NCBI RefSeq assembly: GCF_004028635.1
Contig: NZ_ML138678.1
Coordinates: 62,001 to 126,000, forward strand
Direction: 5' to 3'
From: Streptomyces cyaneus
Lineage (GTDB): Bacteria; Actinomycetota; Actinomycetes; Streptomycetales; Streptomycetaceae
DNA length: 64,000 bases
Part shown: positions 54,777 through 63,988 of the stretch, in pieces
Layout: every line of letters begins with the position of its first letter
How positions within the stretch are numbered: the stretch's first letter is position 1
Made by a program: the position numbers and the translations under genes
The notes under the pieces: generated by a model
What the model was told of the DNA's origin: nothing
What the model saw: the letters and a program-made list of their open reading frames with translations, nothing else
Database searches by the model: none

Positions 54777-56084
54777 GTGCTGGAGCAGCCACCTGTGTTC
54801 GGCGCGGAGTTACGGCGTCTGCGCATCGCGGGCGGACTCACACTGGCGCAGCTCGCATCCGCGGTGCACTACAGCAAAGGGCAGCTCAGCAAGATCGAGA
54901 CGGGTCGCAAGCGCCCTTCCCCCGAACTGGCCCGCCTGTGCGACGCCGCACTCGGCGCACACGGCACTCTCGCCGCCCTGGCCCCGGCACGGCCGCAGAG
55001 GGATACCGCAGGTACCGCGCCCCGGTTGGACGAGGATCCCGCGGAGCCCCCGAGGTCCCCGGCTTCTCCGTCACGTCGACAAGTGATGGCCGTGGGAGCC
55101 GCGGCGATCCTGGCGGTCGGACACACCGATGACCTGATGGCGGCCGGCACCCGGTTCCCCGACACACCGGCATTCGACGTCACGGTCCCCGGCGAGCCCC
55201 TGTTGAGCGTCCACCGCGCCCTGCTGGACCAGTACCGCCGCCTCGGCCAGATGTCGCCCCCGAGCGTGCTGCTTCCCGTCGTGGCCGAACAGACGTGTGC
55301 ACTGCGTGCGCTCGCCTCGCGGACGGGCTCCCGGCCGGGCCGTGAACTGCTCGCCCTTGCCGCGCGTTTCGCCGAGTACACGGGCTGGCTGTCCCAGGAG
55401 GCGGGCGACGAGAACGGCGCACTGCGCTGGACCGCCCATGCCGTGGACCTGGCCGAGGCTTCCGGCGACCAGGATCTGGCGTCGTACGCCCTGGTACGCC
55501 GAGCACTGATCACGTACTACCGCGGAGAGCCCGACGACACCGTCGCCCTGGCCGAGGGCGCGCGCTCCGACCGTCTCCCTCCGCGCATCCGAGGCCTGGC
55601 CGCCCAGCGCGAGGCACAGGGCCACGCGCTCGCCGGCGACCATGACGCCTGTATGCACAGCCTGGACCGAGCGCGCACACTCCTCGCCAAGGACCCTGGC
55701 CCGGCCCCCGGAGCCCCGGTCCTGGGCACGACGCACCTCATCGACCCCGTCCCCATGATCACCGGCTGGTCCCTGGTCGACCTCGGCAGGCCACAGGCGG
55801 CATCCGAAATCCTCGACCGTGAGTGCGCACGACTACCCCCCGACGCCTGGCGCACCCAAGTCCGCTACGGCGTCCGCCGCGCCCTCGCACACGCTCTGGC
55901 CGGAGAGATCGACCATGCCTGCCGGCTCACCGAGCAGCTACTTCCGCTCGCCGTGAACGTGTCGTCCGCGACCGTCGCAACGGACCTGCGCCGTCTGTCG
56001 CGCACGTTGTCCCGCCATCCCCGCAACCGGTCGTACCTGACCGTCGCCTCACGTCTCACCGCGGTCCTCGCCCCAGCTCCCTGA
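54777..56084 (+). CDS. XRE-family HTH regulator with TPR-like domain
   Basis: 435 residues from GTG 54777 (after AAGGGGGG); GTG 54744 is the alternative. HTH at about 8-60 (LRRLRIAGGLTLAQLASAVHYSKGQLSKIETGRKRPSPE), a hydrophobic stretch RRQVMAVGAAAILAVG, then a helical TPR-like region (about 150-430). Such XRE-TPR proteins are common accessory regulators in Streptomyces. Codon 12 (54810-54812) is TTA, so translation should need the bldA leucyl-tRNA. It leads the TIR-NTPase-membrane trio (56-bp gap) and probably controls it. Confidence 0.85.
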   Translation: MLEQPPVFGAELRRLRIAGGLTLAQLASAVHYSKGQLSKIETGRKRPSPELARLCDAALGAHGTLAALAPARPQRDTAGTAPRLDEDPAEPPRSPASPSRRQVMAVGAAAILAVGHTDDLMAAGTRFPDTPAFDVTVPGEPLLSVHRALLDQYRRLGQMSPPSVLLPVVAEQTCALRALASRTGSRPGRELLALAARFAEYTGWLSQEAGDENGALRWTAHAVDLAEASGDQDLASYALVRRALITYYRGEPDDTVALAEGARSDRLPPRIRGLAAQREAQGHALAGDHDACMHSLDRARTLLAKDPGPAPGAPVLGTTHLIDPVPMITGWSLVDLGRPQAASEILDRECARLPPDAWRTQVRYGVRRALAHALAGEIDHACRLTEQLLPLAVNVSSATVATDLRRLSRTLSRHPRNRSYLTVASRLTAVLAPAP

Positions 56085-56140
56085 GCCACGCATTTCGCGT
56101 TCCCGTCCTGCGCCCTTACCTACAGAGAGGCCGATTTGCC

Positions 56141-56854
56141 ATGCCCGACGTCTTCATCAACTACCGCACCGGCGACGGCCACCAGGCCGCCGCCACCATC
56201 GAGGAAGCCTTGTCCGCACGGTTCGGGAAGGAGCGGATCTACTACGCCAGCAAGTCGATCCCGCCCGGGACGCCCTTCGACGGACATCTGATCCACGGTG
56301 TGCGGCGCAGCGGAGTGCTGCTGGCCCTGATCGGCCCGGGCTGGATCGGGCACGAGGCGTTGCAGAGCGACGGCGACTGGGTGCGCAGGGAGATCCAGGA
56401 GGCGTTCCTGTGTGACATCCGCGTCATTCCCGTCCTGATAGGCCGCAGGACCGAACGCCCCGCGAAGGACGATCTCCCTGCGCCGCTGAGGAAGCTCGCG
56501 GACTGCCAGAGCCTGCGCTACGACCACCAGAACAAGGAGTACGACCTGAAGCAGATCGGGGACACCTTGGCGAAGCTCGTGCCGGAACTCGCCGCGGCCG
56601 ACCGAGAGGCGTCCACGGAACAGCCGTCCTCGGCCTCGAACCACAACACGACTGGTGACGTCTACGGAGCGTCCGTTCAAGGGAGCACGGTCAACGGCGA
56701 CGTCAGTGCCGTCCGGGAGGCTCATGGCCCGGTGCACATCGGCCCGAGCAACGTGCGCATGGGCGACGGCGGCAACTATTTCCAGGGCGGCAACGCAGGC
56801 GGCATCCGGCAGAACTTCGGGCGCTCGCGTCCGGAGGAGGACGAAGAGAAGTGA
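56141..56854 (+). CDS. TIR-domain protein with Gly/Asn/Val-rich tail
   Basis: 237 residues; ATG 56141 is preceded by GAGAGG. Residues 1-150 are a TIR domain of the bacterial TIR_2 type: beta-A VFINYRTGD, BB-loop YYASKSIPPGTPF (35-47), GVLLALIGPGWI, and DWVRREIQEAF with Glu84 as the candidate NADase glutamate. Residues about 165-228 form a low-complexity tail rich in N, G, V, D (NHNTTGDVYGASVQGSTVNG and onward), ending NYFQGGNAGG. TIR domains cleave NAD+ or make cyclic-ADPR signals in defence. It overlaps the next gene by 4 bp (GTGA). Confidence 0.9.
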   Translation: MPDVFINYRTGDGHQAAATIEEALSARFGKERIYYASKSIPPGTPFDGHLIHGVRRSGVLLALIGPGWIGHEALQSDGDWVRREIQEAFLCDIRVIPVLIGRRTERPAKDDLPAPLRKLADCQSLRYDHQNKEYDLKQIGDTLAKLVPELAAADREASTEQPSSASNHNTTGDVYGASVQGSTVNGDVSAVREAHGPVHIGPSNVRMGDGGNYFQGGNAGGIRQNFGRSRPEEDEEK

Positions 56855-58755
56855 GCGACCGGAACGGCGACAGCTACACCGTCCACAACTACTTCGGGGA
56901 CCCGCCCCTCCTGAAGACGCCCAAGGTCACGCCCCGCCGTGTCGCCGAGGACCAACTCATCAACCTGCAGCGCCAATTCGCGCGCCCGCCCGGCATCAAT
57001 GACGCATACGACGTCCTGGTGGGCGAGCACACCGTCATCGTGCACGGGGAACCCGGCAGCGGCAGGAGTTCGGCGGCACAAGTCCTCCTGTGCGAGCTCC
57101 CGCGCGACGGAGGCACGTACCACGAACTCACGCCGGAGAAGCCCGAGACGCCTTCAGGGCGCTGGCTCTCCCCCGACCTCGTCGGTGGGCGCGACCGGAT
57201 GCTCCTCGACCTGTCCTCGGCGGACGACCGGACATGGCAGGCCGTCCACTCGGAACTGTCCGGATTCCGCCATGAGGTCCTCCGCAAGGGCGCGTTCCTC
57301 GCGATCGTGCTGCCCCATCAGTCAAGGGAGCAACTCTCCCCCCAGTTCTCGCAGTTCAGTAGGAAGATCGGCCGGCCGAACACATGGGAAGCCGTGAACC
57401 GGCATCTGTGGCTCGCCGAAGTCGAGGGGAACGTCCGTGATCTGGCTCCCTCCGCCTTGCACACGTACCTGGACACCGCCCCTCCCATGCGCGATCTGGC
57501 CCGGCTGGCCGAGCGTATTGCGGCTGCCCGTGGACACGGCGACTTCGCCGCGTGGTGCGAAGCCGCCCTCGCGGCTCAGACGGACCGTACAAGTGACGTA
57601 GCCGAGGCTCTACGACGAGTGCGCAAGGGCAGAGAACGTGCCCTGTTCCTCACCGCGGCCATGCTGGAGGGCGCACGGGCCGAGGTCGTGCACCGCGCGA
57701 CGAACCTCCTCGTGCAGGAGGCGGGTTCGGCCCATGACGACCGCCCGCTCCTGGAACACAAGAGCCTTTCCGTACGGCTGGAGACAGTCGGAGCCGAACT
57801 GGGCTCGGACTCACGGGTGCGCTTCACTCAGCCACACTTCGCGGAGACCGCGCGTGACTACTTCTGGGCCAACCTGCCCGACGTTCGGGAGCCGCTGAGC
57901 ACCTGGCTGAAGCAGGCCGTGAGGCTGCGGGATCTGGACGAGACGGACCTGGCGAACCTCGTGGTCCGATTCACCGACCTGTGCCTGAGCACGGGCGAGT
58001 CCGAACGGCTCACCGCCCTCGTCGAGCAGTGGACGCAGGACTCGGCACACCGCACGACCGAGGTACTAGCTGCCGCCCACGTCCTCCAACGCGGTGTCGA
58101 ACACGAGCAGTGGGACGCCGAGTTCCGATCGAAGATCTACACCTGGAGCACCGGGAGGCCCCCGAAGCATCTACGCGAAGTTCTGGTCGAGGTCTGCACA
58201 AAGGTGATGTCGATCCACCACCCGGAACCCGCACTCGTACGACTCCACCATCTCGCCCGCAACGAGCCGCACCCAGGTGTCGTGGCCCGCCGGGCCCTGC
58301 TCGACTACGTGAGTCAGGATGTCCGACTGCAACGGCGTCTGCTCGCCAGGCTGGCCACCGCACAATCCGAGCGGTACCACCGCGCCGACGCGGATCTGTT
58401 CCTGGACCTCGCGGGGTTCCCCGACAACTTCCTGCTCGCTGCACCGACGCGGGAATGGCTCACTACCTGCTGGCGCATGGCCTTCGAGCTGCTCACCCCG
58501 CAGCGCTGGACTCGATGCACCGCAAACTGGCTGGCCACAGCGGACCAGGTCGACGGCGAAGCCCTTGTGGAAGCGGCCCTGAACATCCTCGTGGACGCGT
58601 CCGACGCGCGCTATCCGGTGCTCAGCCGTATCTACGCCGATGCCCGCCGCAATGTCTCACCCGGACTGGCTTCCCGCCTCCTGCAATCGATCAACACCGC
58701 ACAGCGCGCCCGCTTCACACGGCCGGCGCCCGACCCGGAGGTGTCCCCGTCATGA
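56851..58755 (+). CDS. Large P-loop protein, STAND-like, with GRS Walker A
   Basis: 634 residues from GTG 56851. A short N-terminal tag (YTVHNYFGDPPLL) precedes an NTPase core: Walker A GEPGSGRSS at 66-74 with Arg72 in place of the usual Lys, and a Walker B-like RMLLDLSSADD (Asp120). The C-terminal 400 residues are helical with tetratricopeptide-like or ARM-like character (ALFLTAAMLEGARAEVVHRA). There is no NB-ARC consensus I can name. Position after TIR and before a membrane protein suggests a sensor/switch subunit. Overlaps both neighbours by 4 bp. Confidence 0.85.
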   Translation: MSDRNGDSYTVHNYFGDPPLLKTPKVTPRRVAEDQLINLQRQFARPPGINDAYDVLVGEHTVIVHGEPGSGRSSAAQVLLCELPRDGGTYHELTPEKPETPSGRWLSPDLVGGRDRMLLDLSSADDRTWQAVHSELSGFRHEVLRKGAFLAIVLPHQSREQLSPQFSQFSRKIGRPNTWEAVNRHLWLAEVEGNVRDLAPSALHTYLDTAPPMRDLARLAERIAAARGHGDFAAWCEAALAAQTDRTSDVAEALRRVRKGRERALFLTAAMLEGARAEVVHRATNLLVQEAGSAHDDRPLLEHKSLSVRLETVGAELGSDSRVRFTQPHFAETARDYFWANLPDVREPLSTWLKQAVRLRDLDETDLANLVVRFTDLCLSTGESERLTALVEQWTQDSAHRTTEVLAAAHVLQRGVEHEQWDAEFRSKIYTWSTGRPPKHLREVLVEVCTKVMSIHHPEPALVRLHHLARNEPHPGVVARRALLDYVSQDVRLQRRLLARLATAQSERYHRADADLFLDLAGFPDNFLLAAPTREWLTTCWRMAFELLTPQRWTRCTANWLATADQVDGEALVEAALNILVDASDARYPVLSRIYADARRNVSPGLASRLLQSINTAQRARFTRPAPDPEVSPS

Positions 58756-59858
58756 GCTCCGGCCAGAAGACCGTCTCGGCCTTCCTCAGCCTGATCAGCG
58801 CACTGCTCGTCCTCATCCTCGGGCTGACACTGCGCTGGCCCCTGTGGATGTGGCTGAGCGCGAGCGCGGTGCTCCTCGCCGCATGGTCCATCGCGACGTA
58901 CTCGGCGATCCGAGCCCGCAAGCGCGATCCGTTCCCGCCCGGATCCCTGATCGAGCAGCCTGCTCCCCCACCCGTGGAACGTCAGGAGCAGTACGTGAGC
59001 CGGATCCCGCTGCCCAGCGGCGAGGCCGACTACGACTTCCTGTTCTCGGCCCGAGTCCGCTGGATCCCGGTCGACCCCATGGCAAGCGACCAGCTGATCA
59101 ACCCGGGCGCGTTGGCCGTGGAGTCGGTACTCGCCCGCGCCGGACGGATCACGTCCGCCATGCACCCCTTCAGAAGCTCTCTCGTCCAGCATCAGCTCAA
59201 CGCCGCACTGGGCGTCATGGAGCCGGACCGCGACGGCTATCTGCACGCCATGGCCCTGGAAGTCGAACTCACCCTCGATGAAGAGGACCAGGAACGGCTG
59301 GACAGGTTGGCGGCGATCCGCAAGGACGAGGCCGTGTGGGAACACCAGCGCAAGTACGAGCAGAACAAGCGCGAGTACCTGGGCGACGACGTGCTCACGA
59401 GCACCGGCAGCGCGGTCGTGTGGTGGCTGGCGAAGAACGACGACCACGTCGAGAAGACCGTCAAGGACATCGGCCTCTTGGCCAGGCTCTCCTCGGCGGC
59501 GAACGACCGGGAGGTCGACGAACCCTTCCGTTACCTGGTCCCGGAGGCGTTTCCGTCTCCCCCGGAGCCGGACTGGGCAACGGCTCGGCACATCGGGCCG
59601 GAGCCCCCCTTCGAGGACCGCGCCGTCACTCCTGCGGACGTCTTCTCCGACTTCTTCCGACAGGTCGGATTCCGCCCCGGCGAGGACGAGGGCGCGCTCA
59701 TCGCCGATCAGGTCGCGGATGCGATCGCCTCCCGGGACACGGTGACCGCCGAGGAGATACGTCGTCGTTTCGGCGGCAGTCAGGCGCCTCCGCATGCGAA
59801 CGGCACCGGACCGGTTCACCAACCCGAGGACGACACCGACCAGCCGTACGACGTCTGA
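58752..59858 (+). CDS. Two-helix membrane protein of TIR operon
   Basis: 368 residues; ATG 58752 overlaps the previous stop (ATGA). Two adjacent hydrophobic helices at about 8-27 and 33-53, separated by a five-residue turn, then a large hydrophilic domain of about 310 residues. The latter contains a region with band-7/SPFH-like feel (NPGALAVESVLARAGRITSA; QHQLNAALGVMEPDRDGYLH) and a charged coil (QERLDRLAAIRKDEAVWEHQRKYEQNKREY). I do not recognise the family with confidence. A membrane effector or anchor for the TIR-NTPase pair is the inference. Confidence 0.8.
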   Translation: MSSGQKTVSAFLSLISALLVLILGLTLRWPLWMWLSASAVLLAAWSIATYSAIRARKRDPFPPGSLIEQPAPPPVERQEQYVSRIPLPSGEADYDFLFSARVRWIPVDPMASDQLINPGALAVESVLARAGRITSAMHPFRSSLVQHQLNAALGVMEPDRDGYLHAMALEVELTLDEEDQERLDRLAAIRKDEAVWEHQRKYEQNKREYLGDDVLTSTGSAVVWWLAKNDDHVEKTVKDIGLLARLSSAANDREVDEPFRYLVPEAFPSPPEPDWATARHIGPEPPFEDRAVTPADVFSDFFRQVGFRPGEDEGALIADQVADAIASRDTVTAEEIRRRFGGSQAPPHANGTGPVHQPEDDTDQPYDV

Positions 59859-59865
59859 CGAGCGC

Positions 59866-59899
59866 CGAGGCCCGGCCCCCCGAAGGGAACCGGGCCTCG
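59866..59899. terminator. Bidirectional terminator, TIR operon/metK
   Basis: The 10-bp perfect stem CGAGGCCCGG/CCGGGCCTCG (59866-59875 and 59890-59899) has a 14-nt loop and sits between the convergent stops of the membrane-protein gene and metK. Confidence 0.75.
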
Positions 59900-59921
59900 T
59901 CAGAAACCGGGGCGTCAGGCC

Positions 59922-61130
59922 TTACAGCCCCACAGCCTTCTGCAGCGCCTCCACCCGGTCCGTCCGCTCCCACGTGAACTCCGGCAGCTCACGGCCGAAG
60001 TGGCCGTAGGCCGCGGTCTGGGCGTAGATCGGGCGGAGCAGGTCCAGGTCGCGGATGATCGCGGCCGGGCGCAGGTCGAAGACCTCGTCGATGGCCTTCT
60101 CGATCTTCTCGGCGTCGATCTTGGCCGTGCCGAAGGTCTCGACGAACAGGCCGACCGGCTCGGCCTTGCCGATCGCGTACGCCACCTGCACCTCGCAGCG
60201 GGAGGCCAGGCCCGCGGCGACGACGTTCTTGGCGACCCAGCGCATCGCGTACGCCGCCGAGCGGTCCACCTTGGACGGGTCCTTGCCGGAGAACGCACCG
60301 CCGCCGTGGCGGGCCATGCCGCCGTAGGTGTCGATGATGATCTTCCGGCCGGTCAGGCCCGCGTCACCCATCGGACCGCCGATCTCGAAGCGGCCGGTGG
60401 GGTTGACCAGGAGACGGTAGTTCTCGGTGTCCAGCTTGATGCCGTCGTCGAGGAGGGCCTTCAGCTCGGGCTCGACCACGAACTCCCGGATGTCGGGCGC
60501 GAGGAGCGAGTCGAGGTCGATGTCGCTCGCGTGCTGCGAGGAGACCACGACCGTGTCCAGGCGGACCGCCTTGTCGCCGTCGTACTCGATGGTGACCTGC
60601 GTCTTGCCGTCCGGGCGCAGGTAGGGGATCGTGCCGTTCTTGCGGACCTCGGAGAGGCGCTTGGACAGGCGGTGCGCCAGGAAGATCGGCAGCGGCATCA
60701 GGGTCGGCGTCTCGTCCGAGGCGTAACCGAACATCAGGCCCTGGTCACCGGCGCCCTGGCGGTCCAGCTCGTCCTCGTCGCCCTCGACCCGGGACTCGTA
60801 GGCCGTGTCCACGCCCTGCGCGATGTCCGGCGACTGGGCGCCGATCGAGACGGAGACGCCGCAGGAGGCGCCGTCGAAGCCCTTCTTCGAGGAGTCGTAG
60901 CCGATCTCGAGGATCTTGTTGCGGACCAGCGTCGCGATGTCCGCGTACGTCTTGGTCGTAACCTCTCCGGCCACGTGCACCAGGCCGGTCGTGATCAGGG
61001 TCTCGACGGCGACCCGAGAGGTCGGGTCCTCGCGCAGAAGCGCGTCGAGAATGGTGTCGCTGATCTGGTCAGCGATCTTGTCGGGGTGACCCTCGGTCAC
61101 GGACTCCGAGGTGAACAGGCGACGGGACAC
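59922..61130 (-). CDS. metK: S-adenosylmethionine synthetase
   Basis: Makes SAM from methionine and ATP. 402 residues from GTG 61130 (AGGGAG upstream), standard length. [24 protein letters not shown] holds the ATP-binding His/Asp. [12 protein letters not shown] and [19 protein letters not shown] are the two MAT signature motifs, and [17 protein letters not shown] is the P-loop-like segment. SAM supply influences antibiotic production in Streptomyces. No SAM riboswitch is visible in the 239-bp upstream spacer. It is downstream of coaBC, as usual in actinobacteria. Confidence 0.98.
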   Translation of the reverse strand: MSRRLFTSESVTEGHPDKIADQISDTILDALLREDPTSRVAVETLITTGLVHVAGEVTTKTYADIATLVRNKILEIGYDSSKKGFDGASCGVSVSIGAQSPDIAQGVDTAYESRVEGDEDELDRQGAGDQGLMFGYASDETPTLMPLPIFLAHRLSKRLSEVRKNGTIPYLRPDGKTQVTIEYDGDKAVRLDTVVVSSQHASDIDLDSLLAPDIREFVVEPELKALLDDGIKLDTENYRLLVNPTGRFEIGGPMGDAGLTGRKIIIDTYGGMARHGGGAFSGKDPSKVDRSAAYAMRWVAKNVVAAGLASRCEVQVAYAIGKAEPVGLFVETFGTAKIDAEKIEKAIDEVFDLRPAAIIRDLDLLRPIYAQTAAYGHFGRELPEFTWERTDRVEALQKAVGL

Positions 61131-61369
61131 AACGCTCCCTGTGGTTGCAGCGGCTGCTGGCTGATCATTGGCGGACGGGACGGGGGCTGCGCCCGGCGTC
61201 GTCCGAGGACAGTTTATCTGTCGCGTTCGGCTACAGGCCCCCCGTCTCGCCTCTCGGGAGCGCTGTGACCTGCGGCACGGGCATTCTGCCCAATGCCACA
61301 CGCCCTTGGCCAGGGGCGCCACACCCGAATCGAGCAAGGCTCGACAGAAGCCCGCAGCGCATCAAACAT

Positions 61370-62572
61370 TCACCCCAGTCGCCGCGCCACCAGGTCCCAC
61401 ACAATTTCGGCCAAGGCCTCCTTGGGCCCGTGCGGTACGGGGGTCTCGCTGCCGTCGGCGCCCAGAACGACCGCTTCGTTCTCCTCCGAGCCGAAGGTCT
61501 TGCGCTCGCCCACCTCGTTCACCACCAGGAGGTCGCACCCCTTGCGTGCCAGCTTCTTGCGGCCGTTGGCCATGACGTCGTCCGTCTCGGCGGCGAAGCC
61601 GACGATCACCTGGCCGGGGCGGGCGCGGTCGGTCGAGATCTCCGCGAGGATGTCCGGATTCCGCACCATGACGATGGGCTCCGGGTCCTGACCGTCCTTC
61701 TTCTTGATCTTTCCGGCGGCGTACGTGGCCGGGCGGAAGTCCGCGACCGCCGCCGCCATCACCACCGCGTCGGCGTCCGCGGACGCCTTGAGGACCGCTT
61801 CCCTCAGCTGTACGGCCGTACCGACCTGCACGACGTCCACGCCCGCCGGGTCGGGCAGCCCGGTGTTCGCCGCCAGCAGCGTGACACGGGCGCCGCGGGC
61901 GGCGGCGGTGCGGGCGAGGGCGTAGCCCTGCTTGCCGGAGGAGCGGTTGCCGAGGAAGCGGACCGGGTCGAGGGGCTCGCGGGTGCCGCCGGCGCTCACG
62001 ACGACGTGCCGGCCCTTGAGGTCCGGCTCGGTGGCGCCCCGGGCCAGGACCCGGCGACAGACCTCGAAGATCTCCGCAGGCTCGGGCAGTCGGCCCTTGC
62101 CCGTGTCGACGCCGGTGAGGCGGCCGACGGCGGGCTCGATGACGACGGCGCCGCGGCGGCGCAGCGTCGCCACGTTCTCCTGCGTGGCCGGGTGTTCCCA
62201 CATCTCGGTGTGCATGGCGGGCGCGAAGACGACCGGGCAGCGGGCGGTGAGCAGGGTATTGGTCAGCAGGTCGTCGGCGAGGCCGTGCGCGGCCTTGGCG
62301 AGCATGTCGGCCGTGGCCGGTGCGACGACCACCAGGTCGGCCTGCTGGCCGATGCGCACGTGCGGAACCTCGTGGACGTCGTCCCAGACCTCCGTCGAGA
62401 CGGGGTGGCCGGACAGGGCGGACCAGGTGGCGGCCCCGACGAAGTGCAGCGCGGAGGCGGTGGGCACGACCCGGACGTCATGCCCGGACTCCGTGAGTCT
62501 GCGCAGCAGCTCACAGGCCTTGTATGCGGCGATGCCACCGCTGACCCCCAGAACGACCTTGGGCTTGTCCAC
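61370..62572 (-). CDS. coaBC: Bifunctional phosphopantothenoylcysteine decarboxylase/synthetase
   Basis: Coenzyme A synthesis. 400 residues from GTG 62572 (GGAGG at 6 bp); an upstream start at 62620 is less well placed. The N-terminal CoaC flavoprotein (about 1-190) has LGVSGGIAAYKACELLRRL, the His/Asn active-site segments VVAPATADMLAK and APAMHTEMWEHP. The C-terminal CoaB domain has VVVSAGGTREPLDPVRFLGNRSSGK, AAVADFRP and the K-loop KIKKKDG. It lies between rpoZ and metK in conserved order. Confidence 0.97.
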   Translation of the reverse strand: MDKPKVVLGVSGGIAAYKACELLRRLTESGHDVRVVPTASALHFVGAATWSALSGHPVSTEVWDDVHEVPHVRIGQQADLVVVAPATADMLAKAAHGLADDLLTNTLLTARCPVVFAPAMHTEMWEHPATQENVATLRRRGAVVIEPAVGRLTGVDTGKGRLPEPAEIFEVCRRVLARGATEPDLKGRHVVVSAGGTREPLDPVRFLGNRSSGKQGYALARTAAARGARVTLLAANTGLPDPAGVDVVQVGTAVQLREAVLKASADADAVVMAAAVADFRPATYAAGKIKKKDGQDPEPIVMVRNPDILAEISTDRARPGQVIVGFAAETDDVMANGRKKLARKGCDLLVVNEVGERKTFGSEENEAVVLGADGSETPVPHGPKEALAEIVWDLVARRLG

Positions 62573-62627
62573 CGCGGGCCTCCCACTCGTTGAACCGACG
62601 ACTCGAACCGACGACTCCATGACACAC

Positions 62628-62660
62628 CACAGGCCCGACAGTCACGCTGCCGGGCCTGTG
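62628..62660 (-). terminator. Terminator of gmk-rpoZ transcript
   Basis: CACAGGCCCG (62628-62637) pairs with CGGGCCTGTG (62651-62660), a perfect 10-bp stem with a 13-nt loop 31 bp past the rpoZ stop. Confidence 0.75.
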
Positions 62661-62690
62661 GAAAAGCCAGCTCAAAGCTGAAAATACTAC

Positions 62691-62963
62691 TTACTGCGCC
62701 GGGCCCTCGACGGCCTCGGACGTCAGCAGACCCGCGTTGATCTCGCGCAGGGCGATCGAGAGCGGCTTCTCGTGGACGTGGGTGTCGACGAGCGGACCGA
62801 CGTACTCGAGGAGGCCCTCGCCGAGCTGCGAGTAGTACGCGTTGATCTGGCGGGCCCGCTTGGCCGCGTAGATCACGAGGCTGTACTTCGAGTCGGTGGC
62901 CTCGAGGAGCTCGTCGATCGGCGGGTTGATGATGCCCTCGGGCGCGGAGATGGAAGAGGACAC
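62691..62963 (-). CDS. rpoZ: RNA polymerase omega subunit
   Basis: 90 residues from GTG 62963, typical for actinobacterial omega. [30 protein letters not shown] contains the conserved [16 protein letters not shown] helix that clamps the beta-prime C-terminus. It promotes RNA polymerase assembly and ppGpp sensitivity. 84 bp after gmk, followed by a strong terminator. Confidence 0.98.
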   Translation of the reverse strand: MSSSISAPEGIINPPIDELLEATDSKYSLVIYAAKRARQINAYYSQLGEGLLEYVGPLVDTHVHEKPLSIALREINAGLLTSEAVEGPAQ

Positions 62964-63047
62964 GCTCTACCTTCCGATGGATGGGAAAGATTCAGTGTGA
63001 ATGATCAAGCCTGAGCGAAACGGCCAAGCTTCAACGATCAATCACGA

Positions 63048-63605
63048 TCACACAACGTCCATCAAGGCTAGCAGCTCGCGCGCCACGTCCTCGACGGAGG
63101 TGTTGACCAAGGTCACATCGAACTCCGGCTCGGCCGCCAGCTCGATCTTCGCCGCGTCCAGGCGGCGCTCGATCACCTCGGGCGGCTCGGTGCCACGTCC
63201 GGTGAGTCTGCGCACGAGCTCCTCCCAGGAGGGAGGAGCCAGGAACACCAGCTGAGCCTCGGCCATGGACTCGCGGACCTGCCGGGCGCCCTGGAGGTCG
63301 ATCTCCAGGAGCACCGGCTCACCCGCCTCCAGCCGCTCCAGCACAGCCGCACGCGGCGTGCCGTAACGGTTACCGGCGAACTCGGCCCACTCCAGCAGCT
63401 CGCCGTTGGCGATCAGCTTGTCCATCTCGTCGTCGGTGACGAAGAAGTAGTGGACTCCGTGCCGCTCGCCGGGACGCGGCTTGCGGGTCGTCGCCGACAC
63501 CGAGAGCCAGACCTCGGGGTGTTCCTTGCGCATATGGGCGACGACCGTGCTCTTGCCGACCCCGGAGGGGCCGGAGAGCACGGTCAGTCGCGGACGTTCA
63601 CTCAT
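63048..63605 (-). CDS. gmk: Guanylate kinase
   Basis: Phosphorylates GMP to GDP with ATP. 185 residues. The P-loop [16 protein letters not shown] at the N-terminus, the GMP-binding [30 protein letters not shown] and [13 protein letters not shown] are all intact. It is downstream of mihF and upstream of rpoZ, the standard actinobacterial order, and acts in the same purine pool as the GuaB1 protein earlier in the window. Confidence 0.98.
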   Translation of the reverse strand: MSERPRLTVLSGPSGVGKSTVVAHMRKEHPEVWLSVSATTRKPRPGERHGVHYFFVTDDEMDKLIANGELLEWAEFAGNRYGTPRAAVLERLEAGEPVLLEIDLQGARQVRESMAEAQLVFLAPPSWEELVRRLTGRGTEPPEVIERRLDAAKIELAAEPEFDVTLVNTSVEDVARELLALMDVV

Positions 63606-63664
63606 GCAGCGATTATTCCAGCAATCCCGGAGTGCCCGGGACTCCCGGTCCGGAGTACCCGGAC

Positions 63665-63988
63665 TCAGGAGCCGGTGCTGCCGAACTCACGCTCCAGGGA
63701 AGCGATCTGGTTCGAACCGAGGCCACGCACGCGGCGGCTCTCGGAGATGCCGAGTCGCTCCATGATCTGCTTGGCGCGGACCTTGCCCACGCCCGGCAGG
63801 GACTCGAGCAGGGCGGAGACCTTCATCTTGCCGATGACGTCGTTCTCCTGGCCCTGCTTGATGACCTCGTGAAGGGAGGCGCCGGAGTGCTTGAGTCGAT
63901 TCTTGACCTCGGCCCGCTCCCGGCGAGCCGCGGCGGCCTTTTCGAGCGCGGCTGCGCGCTGTTCAGGGGTAAGGGGCGGAAGAGCCAC
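63665..63988 (-). CDS. mihF: Integration host factor-like nucleoid protein sIHF
   Basis: 107 residues from GTG 63988. The basic helical N-terminus ([28 protein letters not shown]) and the helix-two turns-helix core ([25 protein letters not shown] with a lid ending [10 protein letters not shown]) are those of actinobacterial IHF (mIHF/sIHF). It binds DNA non-specifically, affects topology and is needed for normal sporulation and antibiotic production in S. coelicolor. Upstream of gmk. Confidence 0.97.
   Translation of the reverse strand: MALPPLTPEQRAAALEKAAAARRERAEVKNRLKHSGASLHEVIKQGQENDVIGKMKVSALLESLPGVGKVRAKQIMERLGISESRRVRGLGSNQIASLEREFGSTGS

Noticed and set aside
61131..61369. SAM riboswitch upstream of metK
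   Set aside because: No SAM-I/II core (such as the GGTGGAGGGACTGGCCC-like box) is recognisable in the spacer.
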